This document shows positions 1 to 9,040 of a stretch of 58,914 nt of DNA, piece after piece (the stretch's first letter is position 1; every line of letters begins with the position of its first letter). The position numbers and the translations under genes were made by a program. This DNA is from an uncultured Opitutia bacterium (lineage in GTDB: Bacteria > Verrucomicrobiota > Verrucomicrobiia > Opitutales > Opitutaceae), in assembly GCA_903839035.1 (NCBI GenBank), contig CAIMAQ010000076.1:1-58914 (forward strand), given 5' to 3'. Under the pieces are notes generated by a model, which was given only the letters and a program-made list of their open reading frames with translations, was not told where the DNA came from and searched no databases.

Positions 1-477
1 CAGCAGGAAAATCCCGAAGACATTGCCGCCGAGCCACGCCGGCACCACGAGCGGCAGATAGGTGTTCACCCAGTGCAGCGCCGCATACGCCTGGAAGAGC
101 GGGATCACGGTCACCTGCGCCGGCAGCATCAGCGTGCACAGCAGCGCGCCGAAGAGCAGGTCCTTGTGGCGGACGTCGTAGTACGCGAACGCGTACGCCG
201 CCGGGCAGCAGGTGAGCACCGTGCCGGCAATGACCATCACGGCGACAAAGGCGGAATTGAGGAAGAAGCGGTAAAACGCGAAGCCCTCCCACACCGTGCG
301 GTAATTCTGCCACTGCGGCGCCGCCGGCAGCCACGGTGCGGGGTTGCGCAGGATCTCGGGAAACGTCTTTAGGCTCGTCAGCCCCATCCACACGAGCGGC
401 AGCAGCATGATCAGCGCGCCGAGCCCGAGCAGGACGTAGACGAGCACCGCGAGGAAGCGTGGCCGGGTGTGTTCCAT
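1..477 (-). CDS. Carbohydrate ABC transporter permease, MalG-like (3' end outside window)
   Basis: This is an inner-membrane permease subunit of a CUT1-type sugar importer. The 159 visible codons start MEHTRPRFLAVLVYVLLGLG and give a first membrane helix. A periplasmic segment follows with the family pattern LPLVWMGLTSLKTFPEIL and a WQNYRTVWEGFAFYRFFLNS stretch typical of MalG-type subunits, then helices containing LMLPAQVTVIPLF. The EAA loop and C-terminus lie beyond the window. It begins 6 bases after the stop of the MalF-like permease, so the two are surely co-transcribed and probably form the heterodimeric channel. No ATPase gene is visible in the window. Confidence 0.9.
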   Translation of the reverse strand, partial: MEHTRPRFLAVLVYVLLGLGALIMLLPLVWMGLTSLKTFPEILRNPAPWLPAAPQWQNYRTVWEGFAFYRFFLNSAFVAVMVIAGTVLTCCPAAYAFAYYDVRHKDLLFGALLCTLMLPAQVTVIPLFQAYAALHWVNTYLPLVVPAWLGGNVFGIFLL

Positions 478-483
478 GGCGCG

Positions 484-1377
484 TCAGTCCCCGTAATGCA
501 CCCAGCGGCGGCCGAGGCGAAAGTTGAGCCAGGTGATGAGCAAGATCACCGCGAACAGCAGCCACGCCATCGCGCTGGCCAGGCCCATGTGAAAATACGC
601 GAAGGCCTGCTGGTAGAGGTTCAGGCCGTAGAACAGCGTCGCGCGCGCCGGTCCGCCGGGCGTCAACCCCTGCGCCGCGCCAAACGCGTAAGCGAGGTCG
701 AAGACCTTGAGCGCGCCGATCACGCCCATGACGAGGTTGAAGAAGATCACCGGCGAAATCTGCGGGAGCGTGATGTGCCGGAAGCGTGCCCACGCGCCCG
801 CGCCGTCGATGTGCGCGGCCTCGTGCAGTTCCCGCGGGACGCCCTGCAGCCCGCCGAGGAAGATCACCATCGGGTACCCGAAACTCCAGAGGCTGATCAG
901 GATCACCACCGGCAGCGCCCACGCCGGCGAGCTGACCCACGCCGGGCCCGCCACCCCCGCCAGCGCGAGCAGCCGGTTGAGCAGGCCGCCGTCGGCTTGG
1001 AAAATGTAGACGAACACCGCCACGCTCGCCGCCTGTGGCAGGATTGACGGCAGGAAATACACCGCGCGCCACCACCCGCGCCCGCCCACCGGTTGGTTGA
1101 GCAGCAGCGCCACGCCCAGCGCCGCCGCCAGCGAGAGCGGCAGCTGCACGGCGGTGAACACGAGCGTCACCTTCACCGACGCCCAGAACGCCGGGTCGGA
1201 CTTCAGCAAGTAGGCGTAGTTGCGCAGTCCGATGAAGCGCGGGGCGCTCACGACGTCATATTGGCAAAGGCTCAGCCAGAGCGAATCCAGCATCGGCCAG
1301 AGGCTGAAGAGGACGAATCCCGCCAGGGCGGGGCCCGCCAGCAGCCAGAACCACAGCTGTTCGCCGCGGCGATTCAT
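484..1377 (-). CDS. Carbohydrate ABC transporter permease, MalF-like
   Basis: This 297-residue permease has about six membrane helices. The first helix (LAGPALAGFVLFSLWPMLDS) and the segment beginning FIGLRNYAYLLKSDPAFWAS are characteristic of MalF/UgpA-type CUT1 permeases. The EAA coupling loop is visible as RELHEAAHIDGAGAWARFRHITLP, where the subunit contacts the ATPase. Its start codon overlaps the stop of the upstream binding-protein gene (ATGA), and the MalG-like partner follows 6 bases after its stop. Substrate cannot be read from the sequence; the surrounding glycosidases suggest an oligosaccharide. Confidence 0.93.
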   Translation of the reverse strand: MNRRGEQLWFWLLAGPALAGFVLFSLWPMLDSLWLSLCQYDVVSAPRFIGLRNYAYLLKSDPAFWASVKVTLVFTAVQLPLSLAAALGVALLLNQPVGGRGWWRAVYFLPSILPQAASVAVFVYIFQADGGLLNRLLALAGVAGPAWVSSPAWALPVVILISLWSFGYPMVIFLGGLQGVPRELHEAAHIDGAGAWARFRHITLPQISPVIFFNLVMGVIGALKVFDLAYAFGAAQGLTPGGPARATLFYGLNLYQQAFAYFHMGLASAMAWLLFAVILLITWLNFRLGRRWVHYGD

Positions 1378-2678
1378 GGTCCGGCGACCGCGAAGGTCGC
1401 AAGGTAGTCGTTGACCGCGGCCGCGGCGCGCCGGCCCGCTTCTTCCGGCGTGATTTCGCCCAGCACCATGCGGTCCACCTCCGGCTGCACCACCTGCAGC
1501 ATAATCTCGATGTAGTTCGGGTGCCGCGGGATCGGCAGCGAGTACTTCAGCTGCTCATAAACCGCCGCGAGGTTGTGCGGGTTGCCGGTACGCCGCGGGT
1601 CGTGGATGTGCGCGTCCGCGATCGAGCGGCGGACGGAAATGCTGCCGCGCCGCACCACCTCCTCGGTCGCGGCGGAACGCGTCATCCACTTCATCAGCGC
1701 CCACGCTTCCTCGGGATGCTGGCAGGTCTTGCTCAGCGAATAGCCCGCAATGGCCACCTCGCCGCCGGAGCGCGAAGCCGGCCCGGCGGGCAGCAACTGG
1801 ACGTCCCAGTCCAGCCCCGGCACCTGGTTGTAGTTCAGCCAGAAATTGACGTGCCCGACGACGAGCATGGCCACGCGCTGGTTGACGAAGCCATTGAGCG
1901 GCTCGAAGCCGGCGGGCGCGCTGATGTGATACTTGCTGGATTTCTCGAGGTAGAACCGCAGGCCCGTGATGGCCTCCGGCGAATCGAGCACGCAACGGCG
2001 GCCGTCGGCCGAGAACACCGTCCCGCCCGCCTGCCGGATGTAGGTGAGCCACTCACCCCACCAGCCTTCCATCCGCGAGCAGCCCCACACGCCCGGGTCC
2101 GTCGCGGTCGGGGCGTGCGTGAGTTTTTGCCCGGCGCGGACGAGGTTGTCCCACGTCCATGTCGCCGTCGGTTCCGCCACGCCGGCGGCGCGGAACAGCC
2201 CGCGGTTAAAATAGAGCAGCGAGACGTTCACCGTCTCCGGCACCACGAAGTAGCGTCCCTCGTGCTGCATCGCCGCGCGGATCTCGGGAAAATAATCTTC
2301 GAGCCCGATCTCGGCCGCATCGCGCTGCACGTACACTGTGAGGTCCCCCGTAAACGGCCGGAGATAAGCTGCCCAGACGTCGCCCGAGTAGAACATGTCG
2401 GGCGTCTGGCCCGCGGCCGCCAGCGTCTTGAACTTCATGTTGTACTCACTGCCCGGCACCCAGATGAGACGCACCTCAACACCCGGATGCAGCCGCTGGA
2501 ACTCGGCGACCTCCCGCTCGTAGTAGTCCCGCATCGGCGAGATGAACACGATCCAGCTGATCACCTTGTGTCCCGGCGCCGACCGCGGCTCACGGCTGCG
2601 GCCCGCCCACCAGAAACCCGCCGCCGCCATCAGGGCGAGAGCCAGCCAGAACAGGGATTCGCGGTGCAGCCGGGGCAT
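1374..2678 (-). CDS. Sugar-binding protein of ABC importer (solute-binding family 1)
   Basis: This 434-residue periplasmic-facing binding protein captures the sugar for the two downstream permeases. It has an N-terminal hydrophobic segment (LFWLALALMAAAGFWWAG) followed by a family 1 domain, including KVISWIVFISPMRDYYEREV, FKTLAAAGQTPDMFYSGDVW and the C-terminal HPEEAWALMKWMTR. I chose the ATG at 2678 (MPRLHRES) because the 30 extra residues of the longer frame run through a spacer repeat. There is no lipobox cysteine and no obvious signal-peptidase site after the hydrophobic segment, so the protein may stay anchored by an uncleaved helix. It overlaps the MalF-like gene by four bases. Confidence 0.9.
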   Translation of the reverse strand: MPRLHRESLFWLALALMAAAGFWWAGRSREPRSAPGHKVISWIVFISPMRDYYEREVAEFQRLHPGVEVRLIWVPGSEYNMKFKTLAAAGQTPDMFYSGDVWAAYLRPFTGDLTVYVQRDAAEIGLEDYFPEIRAAMQHEGRYFVVPETVNVSLLYFNRGLFRAAGVAEPTATWTWDNLVRAGQKLTHAPTATDPGVWGCSRMEGWWGEWLTYIRQAGGTVFSADGRRCVLDSPEAITGLRFYLEKSSKYHISAPAGFEPLNGFVNQRVAMLVVGHVNFWLNYNQVPGLDWDVQLLPAGPASRSGGEVAIAGYSLSKTCQHPEEAWALMKWMTRSAATEEVVRRGSISVRRSIADAHIHDPRRTGNPHNLAAVYEQLKYSLPIPRHPNYIEIMLQVVQPEVDRMVLGEITPEEAGRRAAAAVNDYLATFAVAGP

Positions 2679-2728
2679 GGGGGTGATGCCAGTCACTCCC
2701 AGCATCGCCCGCGGTTGAGCCGCGGGCG

Positions 2729-2861
2729 AGTTGAAAGGTGAAAACTGAAAGCCGGAGTCGATCCGCATCCCGGACGCGCGAAAGGGGCTGAAGCGCGATA
2801 AAGACCCACCGCCCGCGCCGATGCGCTTCGGCTTTCAGCTTTCAACCTTCAGCTTTCAACT
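2729..2861. repeat. Inverted pair of TTGAAAG/CTTTCAA-type repeats
   Basis: The left arm (about 2729-2756) is built from TTGAAAGGTG and CTGAAAGCC units. The right arm (2826-2861) carries the complementary CTTTCAG/CTTTCAA units in tandem. The arms are imperfect and about 70 bases apart, upstream of the binding-protein gene and downstream of cinA. The same word set recurs at 31844-31976, so this is a dispersed family. Function is unknown. Confidence 0.6.
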
Positions 2862-2882
2862 ACGCGGCGCCCGGCGCTACGC

Positions 2883-4220
2883 TTACTGCATCACACCCGA
2901 GCGGCGCACCGGCGCGACGGCGCCGTTTTGCGCGCGCACCAGTTCACGGCGGAGCCAGTCGAGCGCGGCGTTCACCGCGCGGCTCTTCACCGCGGGGCGC
3001 GGGCCGGGCCAGTTGAGTTTCTTCGACCACACACCGTGCGGCGCGTGGAGCGCGATGAAGATCGTGCCGACCGGGTTGCCGCCGGCGCCCTCCCCCTCGC
3101 TCGCTCCGGCAAAACCCGTCACCGCCAGCGCATAGTCGGCGCTGAGCGTCTCCGCCGCGCCGGTCGCCATCGCCACCGCGCCCTCGGCGCTCACGGCGCC
3201 GTGCTGCAGCAGCAGGCACTCCGGCACGTCGAGCAGCAGCATCTTGGCGTCGTTCGAGCAGCACACCACGCCGCCCGCAAAAAACTTGCACGCCCCGCAG
3301 ACCGCCGTGAAGGCCTGGGCGAGCAACCCGCCCGTGGCCGTCTCGGCCACCGCGAGCTTTTTCTCCTGCGCGCGGAGCAGGTCGGCGCAGACCTTCGCCA
3401 GCGAATCGTGGCCGTAGCAGACAAAATCCTCGCCGAGCAGCGCCGCACATTCAGCAGCCACGGTTTCGAGCTGGGCCTGGGAAAGCTTCTCGCTGGGCGA
3501 GCTCACCCGGCAGTCCACCTGGCCCTGGTGCGCGCAAAACGCCACGCTCAGCGCCTCGCCGTGGCGGTCGAAAACGGGCTGGAGGCGCGTCTCGAGCGCC
3601 GACTCGCCGATCCCCGCCGTGCGCAGCTGCACATAGGCCTCGCGGTCGAGCAGCAGCCCGAGCTTCGCGAGCCGCGGCAGCACCTGCTCGATGAACATCG
3701 GCTGCAATTCGTTCGGCGGGCCCGGCAGCATGCAGAGCACCTTGCCGGCCTGCTCCACCCAGAGCCCGGGCGCCGTGCCATTGGCGTTCGGCAGCACCTC
3801 GCCGCGCTCGAACCGGTAGGCCTGCTTCAGGTTGTTCGGCGTCATCTTCCGGCCAAATGAAGCAAACCGCTCCACCATCGCCTGCTCGATCGCCGGATCG
3901 AACACCAGCTTCTGGCCCAGCACGCCGGCCAGCACCTCGCGGGTCCGGTCGTCACACGTCGGCCCGAGGCCGCCCGTCGTGATGACCACATCCGCGGCCG
4001 CCCAGCTTTCGCGAAACTGGCGCGCAATGGCGTCGGCCTCGTCGGTGATGGTCACATTGCGGTTCAGCAGCACCCCGCGCCGGCCCAACTGTGAGCCAAT
4101 AAACGTCAGGTGGCCGTTGGCCGTCAGGCCCAGCAGCAGCTCGTCCCCGAGCGTGATCAGCTCGTAGCGTTTCGCCGCAAAGGGCGCAGGGGCGGAGGAT
4201 TGGGTGCTGGATGAAACCAT
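2883..4220 (-). CDS. cinA: CinA family protein (MoaB-like domain plus NMN deamidase-like domain)
   Basis: This 445-residue protein has the two-domain CinA architecture. The N-terminal MoCF/MoaB-like domain runs from RYELITLGDELLLGL through VVITTGGLGPTCDDRTREVL and LPGPPNELQPMF. The C-terminal PncC-like domain contains ALAVTGFAGASEGEG and NPVGTIFIAL. In characterised members the C-terminal domain deamidates nicotinamide mononucleotide in pyridine-nucleotide recycling. The usual E-S-C-T-G-G motif of that domain here reads E293-T-A-T-G-G, so the conserved serine is a threonine; activity may be altered. The N-terminus is about 20 residues longer than usual and the true start may be internal. It lies alone, divergent from the kinase-like gene. 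Confidence 0.92.
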   Translation of the reverse strand: MVSSSTQSSAPAPFAAKRYELITLGDELLLGLTANGHLTFIGSQLGRRGVLLNRNVTITDEADAIARQFRESWAAADVVITTGGLGPTCDDRTREVLAGVLGQKLVFDPAIEQAMVERFASFGRKMTPNNLKQAYRFERGEVLPNANGTAPGLWVEQAGKVLCMLPGPPNELQPMFIEQVLPRLAKLGLLLDREAYVQLRTAGIGESALETRLQPVFDRHGEALSVAFCAHQGQVDCRVSSPSEKLSQAQLETVAAECAALLGEDFVCYGHDSLAKVCADLLRAQEKKLAVAETATGGLLAQAFTAVCGACKFFAGGVVCCSNDAKMLLLDVPECLLLQHGAVSAEGAVAMATGAAETLSADYALAVTGFAGASEGEGAGGNPVGTIFIALHAPHGVWSKKLNWPGPRPAVKSRAVNAALDWLRRELVRAQNGAVAPVRRSGVMQ

Positions 4221-4310
4221 ACTTGCGAGCCGAAGAGACTAGGCGGATTCTTAGAAAATGCCAGCGTCTGTAAGTAATACACCCCAGTACCCCCTTTTGC
4301 CCCGCGCGGC

Positions 4311-4823
4311 ATGAATCCCGACGTCATCCTCCTCAACGGCACGTCTAGCGCGGGTAAAACCAGCCTCGCCCGGGCTTTGCAGCGGCGCGCGGGGATTCCG
4401 CTGTATCATGTCTCGCTGGACACTTTCACCGACATGTTCCTGTGGGAGGCGATTACGGATCCCGCCGAAAGACAGCGGTGCCACGCCCTCGGCGCAGCCA
4501 ATTTTCACCGGGCGCTGGCCCTGTTCGCCGCCGGAGCCTACGGCCTGGTCGTGGACCACCTGATTATCCTGCCCGAATGGCAGGAGGCGACGCGGCAGGC
4601 GCTGGCCGGCCGCCGCGTGCATTTCATCGGCGTGCACTGCCCGCTGCCCGTTTTGCTGGCCCGCGAACGCGCCCGCCCGGACCGCGCCCCCGGCCTCGCG
4701 GAACGGCAGTTGGCCCACGTGCACCGCAACCAGTCCTACGACTTCGAGGTGGATACGTCGCTGTCCAGCCCGGACGAATGTGCCGACCGAATCCTCGTGT
4801 TCATCCACCACCGCGCCGCCTGA
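4311..4823 (+). CDS. Chloramphenicol-phosphotransferase-like kinase
   Basis: This 170-residue P-loop kinase has a Walker A motif (GTSSAGKTS, residues 10-18). The CPT-family signatures follow: ALGAANFHRALALFAAGAYG, DHLIILPEW, then GVHCPLPVLLARERARPDRA and YDFEVDTSLSSPDECA. The characterised Streptomyces homologue phosphorylates chloramphenicol, but most bacterial relatives have no known substrate, so resistance should not be assumed. Its stop is one base before the uvrC start, implying co-transcription. It may be a general small-molecule kinase. Confidence 0.85.
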   Translation: MNPDVILLNGTSSAGKTSLARALQRRAGIPLYHVSLDTFTDMFLWEAITDPAERQRCHALGAANFHRALALFAAGAYGLVVDHLIILPEWQEATRQALAGRRVHFIGVHCPLPVLLARERARPDRAPGLAERQLAHVHRNQSYDFEVDTSLSSPDECADRILVFIHHRAA

Positions 4824-4824
4824 C

Positions 4825-6324
4825 ATGAGCGACGACGCCACACTGAAGGAAAAGGTCCGCCGGCTGCCGGACAAGCCGGGCGTCTACCTGATGAAGGACC
4901 GGCTCGGCCGCATCATCTACGTTGGCAAGGCCAAGAGCCTTAAAAAACGCGTCTCGTCGTACTTCCAGCGCGGCCGCGCCCGCACGATTTCCCAGCCCAA
5001 GATCCGCGCCCTCATCGAGTTGATCGCCGACCTCGACACCATTGAGGTGAAGTCCGAGCCCGAGGCCCTGCTGCTCGAGGGCAAGCTCATCAAGCAGTGG
5101 CGCCCGCGCTACAACACCGACTTCACCGACGACAAGCGCTTCCTCCTCGTCCGCGTGGACCCCAACGAGGAACTCCCCCGCTTCCGGCTCACCCGCATCA
5201 AGAAGGACGACCGCTCGCGCTACTTCGGGCCGTTCGCCCACAGCGGCCTCCTCCGCAAGACTCTCGCCCAGATGCGGCGTCAATTCGGCATCCTCCTCGG
5301 CGACGGCACGCCGCAGCAGCTCCCCAGCGGACACTGGCGGCTCTATGACGATGTGCGCCAGGAACTCTACGGCGCCGCCACCATCGTCTCCACCGACGAC
5401 TACCGCCGGCGCGTGGACGAGGCCTGCGCCTTCCTCGAGGGCAAGTCCCGCGAATGGCTGGCGTCGCTGCGCCGCGAGATGGTCACCTCCGCCTCCCGCC
5501 AGGAATTCGAGAAGGCCGCCGAGTTGCGCGACGTTGTCTTCGCCCTCGAAAAGACCCTCGCGAAGACCCGCAACTTCACGCGCACCGACCCCACCCGCCC
5601 GTCCGGCGACAGCGACGCCCTGCGCGAACTCGGCGAGGCGCTCGGTCTGTCCGGCCCGCCGCGCGCCATGGAGTGCTTCGATATCTCGCACATCTCTGGC
5701 ACCTTCGTCGTCGCTTCGATGGTCCACTTCACCGCCGGCCGGCCCGACAAGGACCAGTACCGCCGCTTCTCGATCAAGAGCTTCATCGGCAACGACGACT
5801 TCCGCGCCATGGAGGAGGTCGTCGGCCGCCGCTACCGGCGGCTGCGGGACGAGAGCAAGCCGTTCCCCGACCTCGTCGTCATAGACGGCGGCCGCGGCCA
5901 GATCAGCGCGGCGCTGAAGGCCTTCTTCGCCCTCGATATCACGCCACCGCCGCTCATCGGCCTGGCCAAGAAGGCCGAGACCGTGATCTTCCCCGACGCC
6001 CGCGCGCCGCTGAACCTGCCGCTCAACCACCCCGCGCTCAACCTGCTCCAGCGCCTGCGCGACGAGGCCCACCGCTTCGCCAACACCTACAACGCCGACC
6101 TGCGCTCCCGCAAAATCCGCGAGAGCGTCCTCGATGACGTCCCCGGCCTCGGCCCGGTCCGGCGCGCCGCGCTGCTGGCGCACTTCGGTTCCATCGAGAA
6201 GATCCGCGCCGCCAACGCCGCCCAGCTCGCCGAGGCCCCGGGCTTCGGCCCGAAGTTCGCGGCCGAATTATCGGAGTTTTTTAAAACCTCCCTTGCAGCC
6301 CCGACGCCCGCCGACGAGGCTTGA
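4825..6324 (+). CDS. uvrC: UvrC excinuclease subunit lacking the cysteine cluster
   Basis: UvrC makes the 3' and 5' incisions around DNA lesions with UvrB. This 499-residue protein has the GIY-YIG nuclease domain at the N-terminus (GVYLMKDRLGRIIYVGKAKS) and a UVR UvrB-binding segment (SRQEFEKAAELRDVVFALEK). The RNase H-like endonuclease domain has its aspartates at D286 (MECFDISH) and D354 (VVIDGGRGQ), and a C-terminal tandem HhH follows (VPGLGPVRRAALLAHFGSIE). It is about 100 residues shorter than typical UvrC. The usual RPC...GRC.APC cysteine segment between the GIY-YIG and UVR parts is replaced by a cysteine-free stretch, and only two cysteines remain in the protein. I chose the ATG at 4825, just after the kinase-like gene's stop. 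Confidence 0.93.
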   Translation: MSDDATLKEKVRRLPDKPGVYLMKDRLGRIIYVGKAKSLKKRVSSYFQRGRARTISQPKIRALIELIADLDTIEVKSEPEALLLEGKLIKQWRPRYNTDFTDDKRFLLVRVDPNEELPRFRLTRIKKDDRSRYFGPFAHSGLLRKTLAQMRRQFGILLGDGTPQQLPSGHWRLYDDVRQELYGAATIVSTDDYRRRVDEACAFLEGKSREWLASLRREMVTSASRQEFEKAAELRDVVFALEKTLAKTRNFTRTDPTRPSGDSDALRELGEALGLSGPPRAMECFDISHISGTFVVASMVHFTAGRPDKDQYRRFSIKSFIGNDDFRAMEEVVGRRYRRLRDESKPFPDLVVIDGGRGQISAALKAFFALDITPPPLIGLAKKAETVIFPDARAPLNLPLNHPALNLLQRLRDEAHRFANTYNADLRSRKIRESVLDDVPGLGPVRRAALLAHFGSIEKIRAANAAQLAEAPGFGPKFAAELSEFFKTSLAAPTPADEA

Positions 6325-6460
6325 TCCTCTTTGCCATGCCCACCCTTTCCCCGCACCCGGAACCGTTGCCAACCGGGTTGGTCCGTGCCGGCCAGGGGGT
6401 GGCTCGTCCCCGCTTCACGTCCGCCGTGGTCGGTGGCGGGGCCTCCGAATCAAATTTGAT

Positions 6461-8017
6461 ATGAAATTTCTCCGTCTGCTTTTCGTTTCGCTGGGTCTGC
6501 TGGCTGCCGCCCGGGCCGATGTGACCCTCGCGCCCCTGTTCCAGGATCACGCGGTGTTCCAGCGCGACCAGCCCCTGCCGGTCTGGGGCCGCGCCGAGCC
6601 CGGCGAGCACGTGACCGTGACCTTCCATGACCAGAGCATCGGCACGACCACCGGCGCAGATGGCCGCTGGATGGTTTATCTCACCGCCGTGCCCACCTCG
6701 GCCGAACCCGCCGAGCTGGTCGTGACCGGGAAAAACACCCTCACGGTGAAGGATATTCTCGTCGGCGAGGTCTGGCTCGCGTCCGGCCAGTCGAACATGG
6801 AGTGGCCGCTGAAATCAGCCGCCAACGGCGAGCACGAGGTCGCGGTCGCCAATTTTCCCCAGCTGCGCCTGTTTTCCGTCCTGCGCCACATCTCCGTTAC
6901 GCCTATTGAAACGGTCACTGGCACCTGGCAGCCCTGCACGCCGGAGTCGGTGAAGATGTTCAGCGCCGTGGCCTATTTTTTTGCCCGTGACCTGCAGCGC
7001 AAACTCGGCGTGCCCGTGGGTGTCATCGGCACCTATTTTGGCGGCACCCCCATCGAGTCCTGGATGAGCGCCTCCACCCTGCAGGGCACCGCCGTCTGGC
7101 CGGTGATCGAGGCGCGCTGGCTGAAGGATACCGCGGGTTTTCCGACGTATAAGCTGCAGTACCCCGCCCTGCGGGCCGCCTGGGGCAAGGCCGAGGAGCA
7201 TGCCAAGGCCACCCACACCAAGAATCCCCTGCCGTGGCCGCCGCCGCCCGTGGGACCCGGCACGCAATTTGATCCGAGCGGGCTGTTCAACGGCATGATC
7301 GCCCCGCTGCAGCCCTATGCGCTGCGGGGTATGATCTGGTACCAGGCTGAGCAGAACTGGGAGCACCCGGAGGAATACACCGAGCTGTTTCCCGCGATGA
7401 TCCGCTCGTGGCGTGCGCAGTGGGGCCAGGGCGACTTTCCGTTTTACTTCGTGCAACTCGCCAATTTCACCGTCGGCGCCGACTCCACCAACCGCGGCTG
7501 GGCCCGGCTGCGTGACGCGCAGCGTTCCGCCCTCGCGCTCCCGGCCACCGGCATGGCGGTCACGATCGACATCGGCAACCCGAAGGACATCCACCCGCTC
7601 AACAAGCAGGACGTCGGCCGGCGGCTCGCCCTCATCGCGAAGACCGCGGCCTACGGCATCCCCGGGGATTTCAGCGGACCGCTTTTCGCCTTCGTCACCG
7701 GCGACCACTCCGCCCTGCGCGTCCATTTCGCCCACGCCGGCACCGGCCTGATTGCGGCCAACAAACCCGTGCAATCCCTCGAGGTCGCCGGCGCCGACAA
7801 AATTTTTCATCCCGCCACCGGCAAGATCGAACGCGACACCCTGCTCGTCTCCTCGCCCTTGGTGAAGGGGCCCCTCGCCGTGCGCTACGCGTGGACCAAC
7901 GCCCCCGAGGCCAACCTCTTCAACGGCGCCGGCCTGCCTGCCGCCCCGTTCCGGTCGGACGACTGGGAAACTGCACCTCAGCCGGCCCCGGCCAGCCAGC
8001 GCGCAAATTCGAAGTAA
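6461..8017 (+). CDS. Sialate O-acetylesterase family protein (secreted)
   Basis: This 518-residue protein begins with a signal peptide (MKFLRLLFVSLGLLAAARA) and is expected in the periplasm or outside the cell. An N-terminal beta domain (LFQDHAVFQRDQPLPVWGRA) precedes the SGNH-like esterase domain. The nucleophile is predicted as S111 in GQSNMEWPL, with the glycine/asparagine oxyanion motif YFGGTPIESW and the Asp/His pair in DIGNPKDIHPLNKQDVG. Family members remove O-acetyl groups from sialic acids or from acetylated plant polysaccharides; the latter fits the other genes here. The last 40 bases overlap the convergent bicarbonate transporter gene. Confidence 0.9.
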   Translation: MKFLRLLFVSLGLLAAARADVTLAPLFQDHAVFQRDQPLPVWGRAEPGEHVTVTFHDQSIGTTTGADGRWMVYLTAVPTSAEPAELVVTGKNTLTVKDILVGEVWLASGQSNMEWPLKSAANGEHEVAVANFPQLRLFSVLRHISVTPIETVTGTWQPCTPESVKMFSAVAYFFARDLQRKLGVPVGVIGTYFGGTPIESWMSASTLQGTAVWPVIEARWLKDTAGFPTYKLQYPALRAAWGKAEEHAKATHTKNPLPWPPPPVGPGTQFDPSGLFNGMIAPLQPYALRGMIWYQAEQNWEHPEEYTELFPAMIRSWRAQWGQGDFPFYFVQLANFTVGADSTNRGWARLRDAQRSALALPATGMAVTIDIGNPKDIHPLNKQDVGRRLALIAKTAAYGIPGDFSGPLFAFVTGDHSALRVHFAHAGTGLIAANKPVQSLEVAGADKIFHPATGKIERDTLLVSSPLVKGPLAVRYAWTNAPEANLFNGAGLPAAPFRSDDWETAPQPAPASQRANSK

Positions 8018-9012
8018 ATCGGGATCCCGCAGACCACGTTGAACGGAAACGTGATGACCAGCGCGGCCGTGAGGTAATAGGCCGGGTTGGCCTCCGGCAG
8101 CGCAATCCGGACTGCCGCTGGCGCCGCAATATATGACGCGCTCGCCGCCAGTGTCCCCAACACCGTCGCCCCACCCACCCCGAGTCCCACCCACCGCCCC
8201 AGCGCGACCGCCAGCAGGCCGTGCAGGAGCGGCATCACCACCGCAAAACCGCAGAGAAACGGCCCCGCCGTCTTCAGGTCGCGCAGCCGCCGGCCCGTCA
8301 CCAACCCCATCTCAAGCAGGAACAGCGTCAGCACGCCCTTGAACGGCACGTCGAACAGCGGCGCGACTTGCTCAAAGCCTTTCTTGCCGGATACCCACCC
8401 GATCAGCAGCCCCCCGAGCAGCAGCATGATCCCCTTGCTCGTCAGCAATTCGTGCAGCACCCGCGGCCGGGCTCCCGGCAACGGCACGGCGAGGGCGTTG
8501 AACCCCAGCGCCGCCTGGCTTGGCACTAGCCCGCCCGCTTCCACCGGCTCCGCCCGCCGGACCAGGTAGAGCGCCACCAGGATCGCCGGCACCTCCATCA
8601 CCGCCAGCAGCGCCGGCATGAAGGGTTCGGCCGCCACCTGATGCGCCTCGAGGAAGGCCAGGCACGCCCCGAACGTGACGACCGAGACGGACCCGTAGTG
8701 CGCCGCGATGGCCCCCGCATTCGTGGGATCAAACCGCCCGAACCGCCGCAGGATGACATAGCTCCACAGTGGGATCGCCCCGCACAGGCCGAGCGCCAGC
8801 GCCAGCGGCCGTACGAAATCCGCCGGCATAACCCCGTCCAGCTTCGCCCCGCCCTTCAGCCCGATGGCCAGCAGCAGGTAAATGGTCAGCGCCGCCGACA
8901 ACGGCTCCGGGATCTTCAACTCGCTCCGCACCAGCGTGGCGAAAAGGCCCAGCCCGAAGGCGAGCACCATGGGCGACAACAGGCTGGGTCCGAGGGTGTG
9001 GAGAATGTCCAT
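7978..9012 (-). CDS. SbtA-type sodium-dependent bicarbonate transporter
   Basis: This 344-residue inner-membrane protein has about ten predicted helices. The first half contains LSPMVLAFGLGLFATLVRSELKIP (split here for reading), AALTIYLLLAIGLKGGAKL and TNAGAIAAHYGSVSVVTFGA, which are the recognisable SbtA (PF05982) segments with the Gly/Ser-rich sodium/bicarbonate site. The second half repeats the fold with GLLIGWVSGKKGFEQVAPLF and GTLAASASYIAAPAAVRIAL. Cyanobacterial SbtA imports bicarbonate with sodium; the role in this heterotroph is probably supply for carboxylases. It is transcribed away from the small regulator at 9103. No SbtB-like PII gene is adjacent. Confidence 0.88.
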   Translation of the reverse strand: MDILHTLGPSLLSPMVLAFGLGLFATLVRSELKIPEPLSAALTIYLLLAIGLKGGAKLDGVMPADFVRPLALALGLCGAIPLWSYVILRRFGRFDPTNAGAIAAHYGSVSVVTFGACLAFLEAHQVAAEPFMPALLAVMEVPAILVALYLVRRAEPVEAGGLVPSQAALGFNALAVPLPGARPRVLHELLTSKGIMLLLGGLLIGWVSGKKGFEQVAPLFDVPFKGVLTLFLLEMGLVTGRRLRDLKTAGPFLCGFAVVMPLLHGLLAVALGRWVGLGVGGATVLGTLAASASYIAAPAAVRIALPEANPAYYLTAALVITFPFNVVCGIPIYFEFARWLAGAG

Positions 9013-9040
9013 GCAGCCGGCGATAAGTGAAACGTGTTAC

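Noticed and set aside
4311-4823. Antibiotic-resistance call for the chloramphenicol-phosphotransferase-like gene
   Set aside because: Family membership is visible, but most relatives lack shown resistance activity and it sits in a core-like context beside uvrC.
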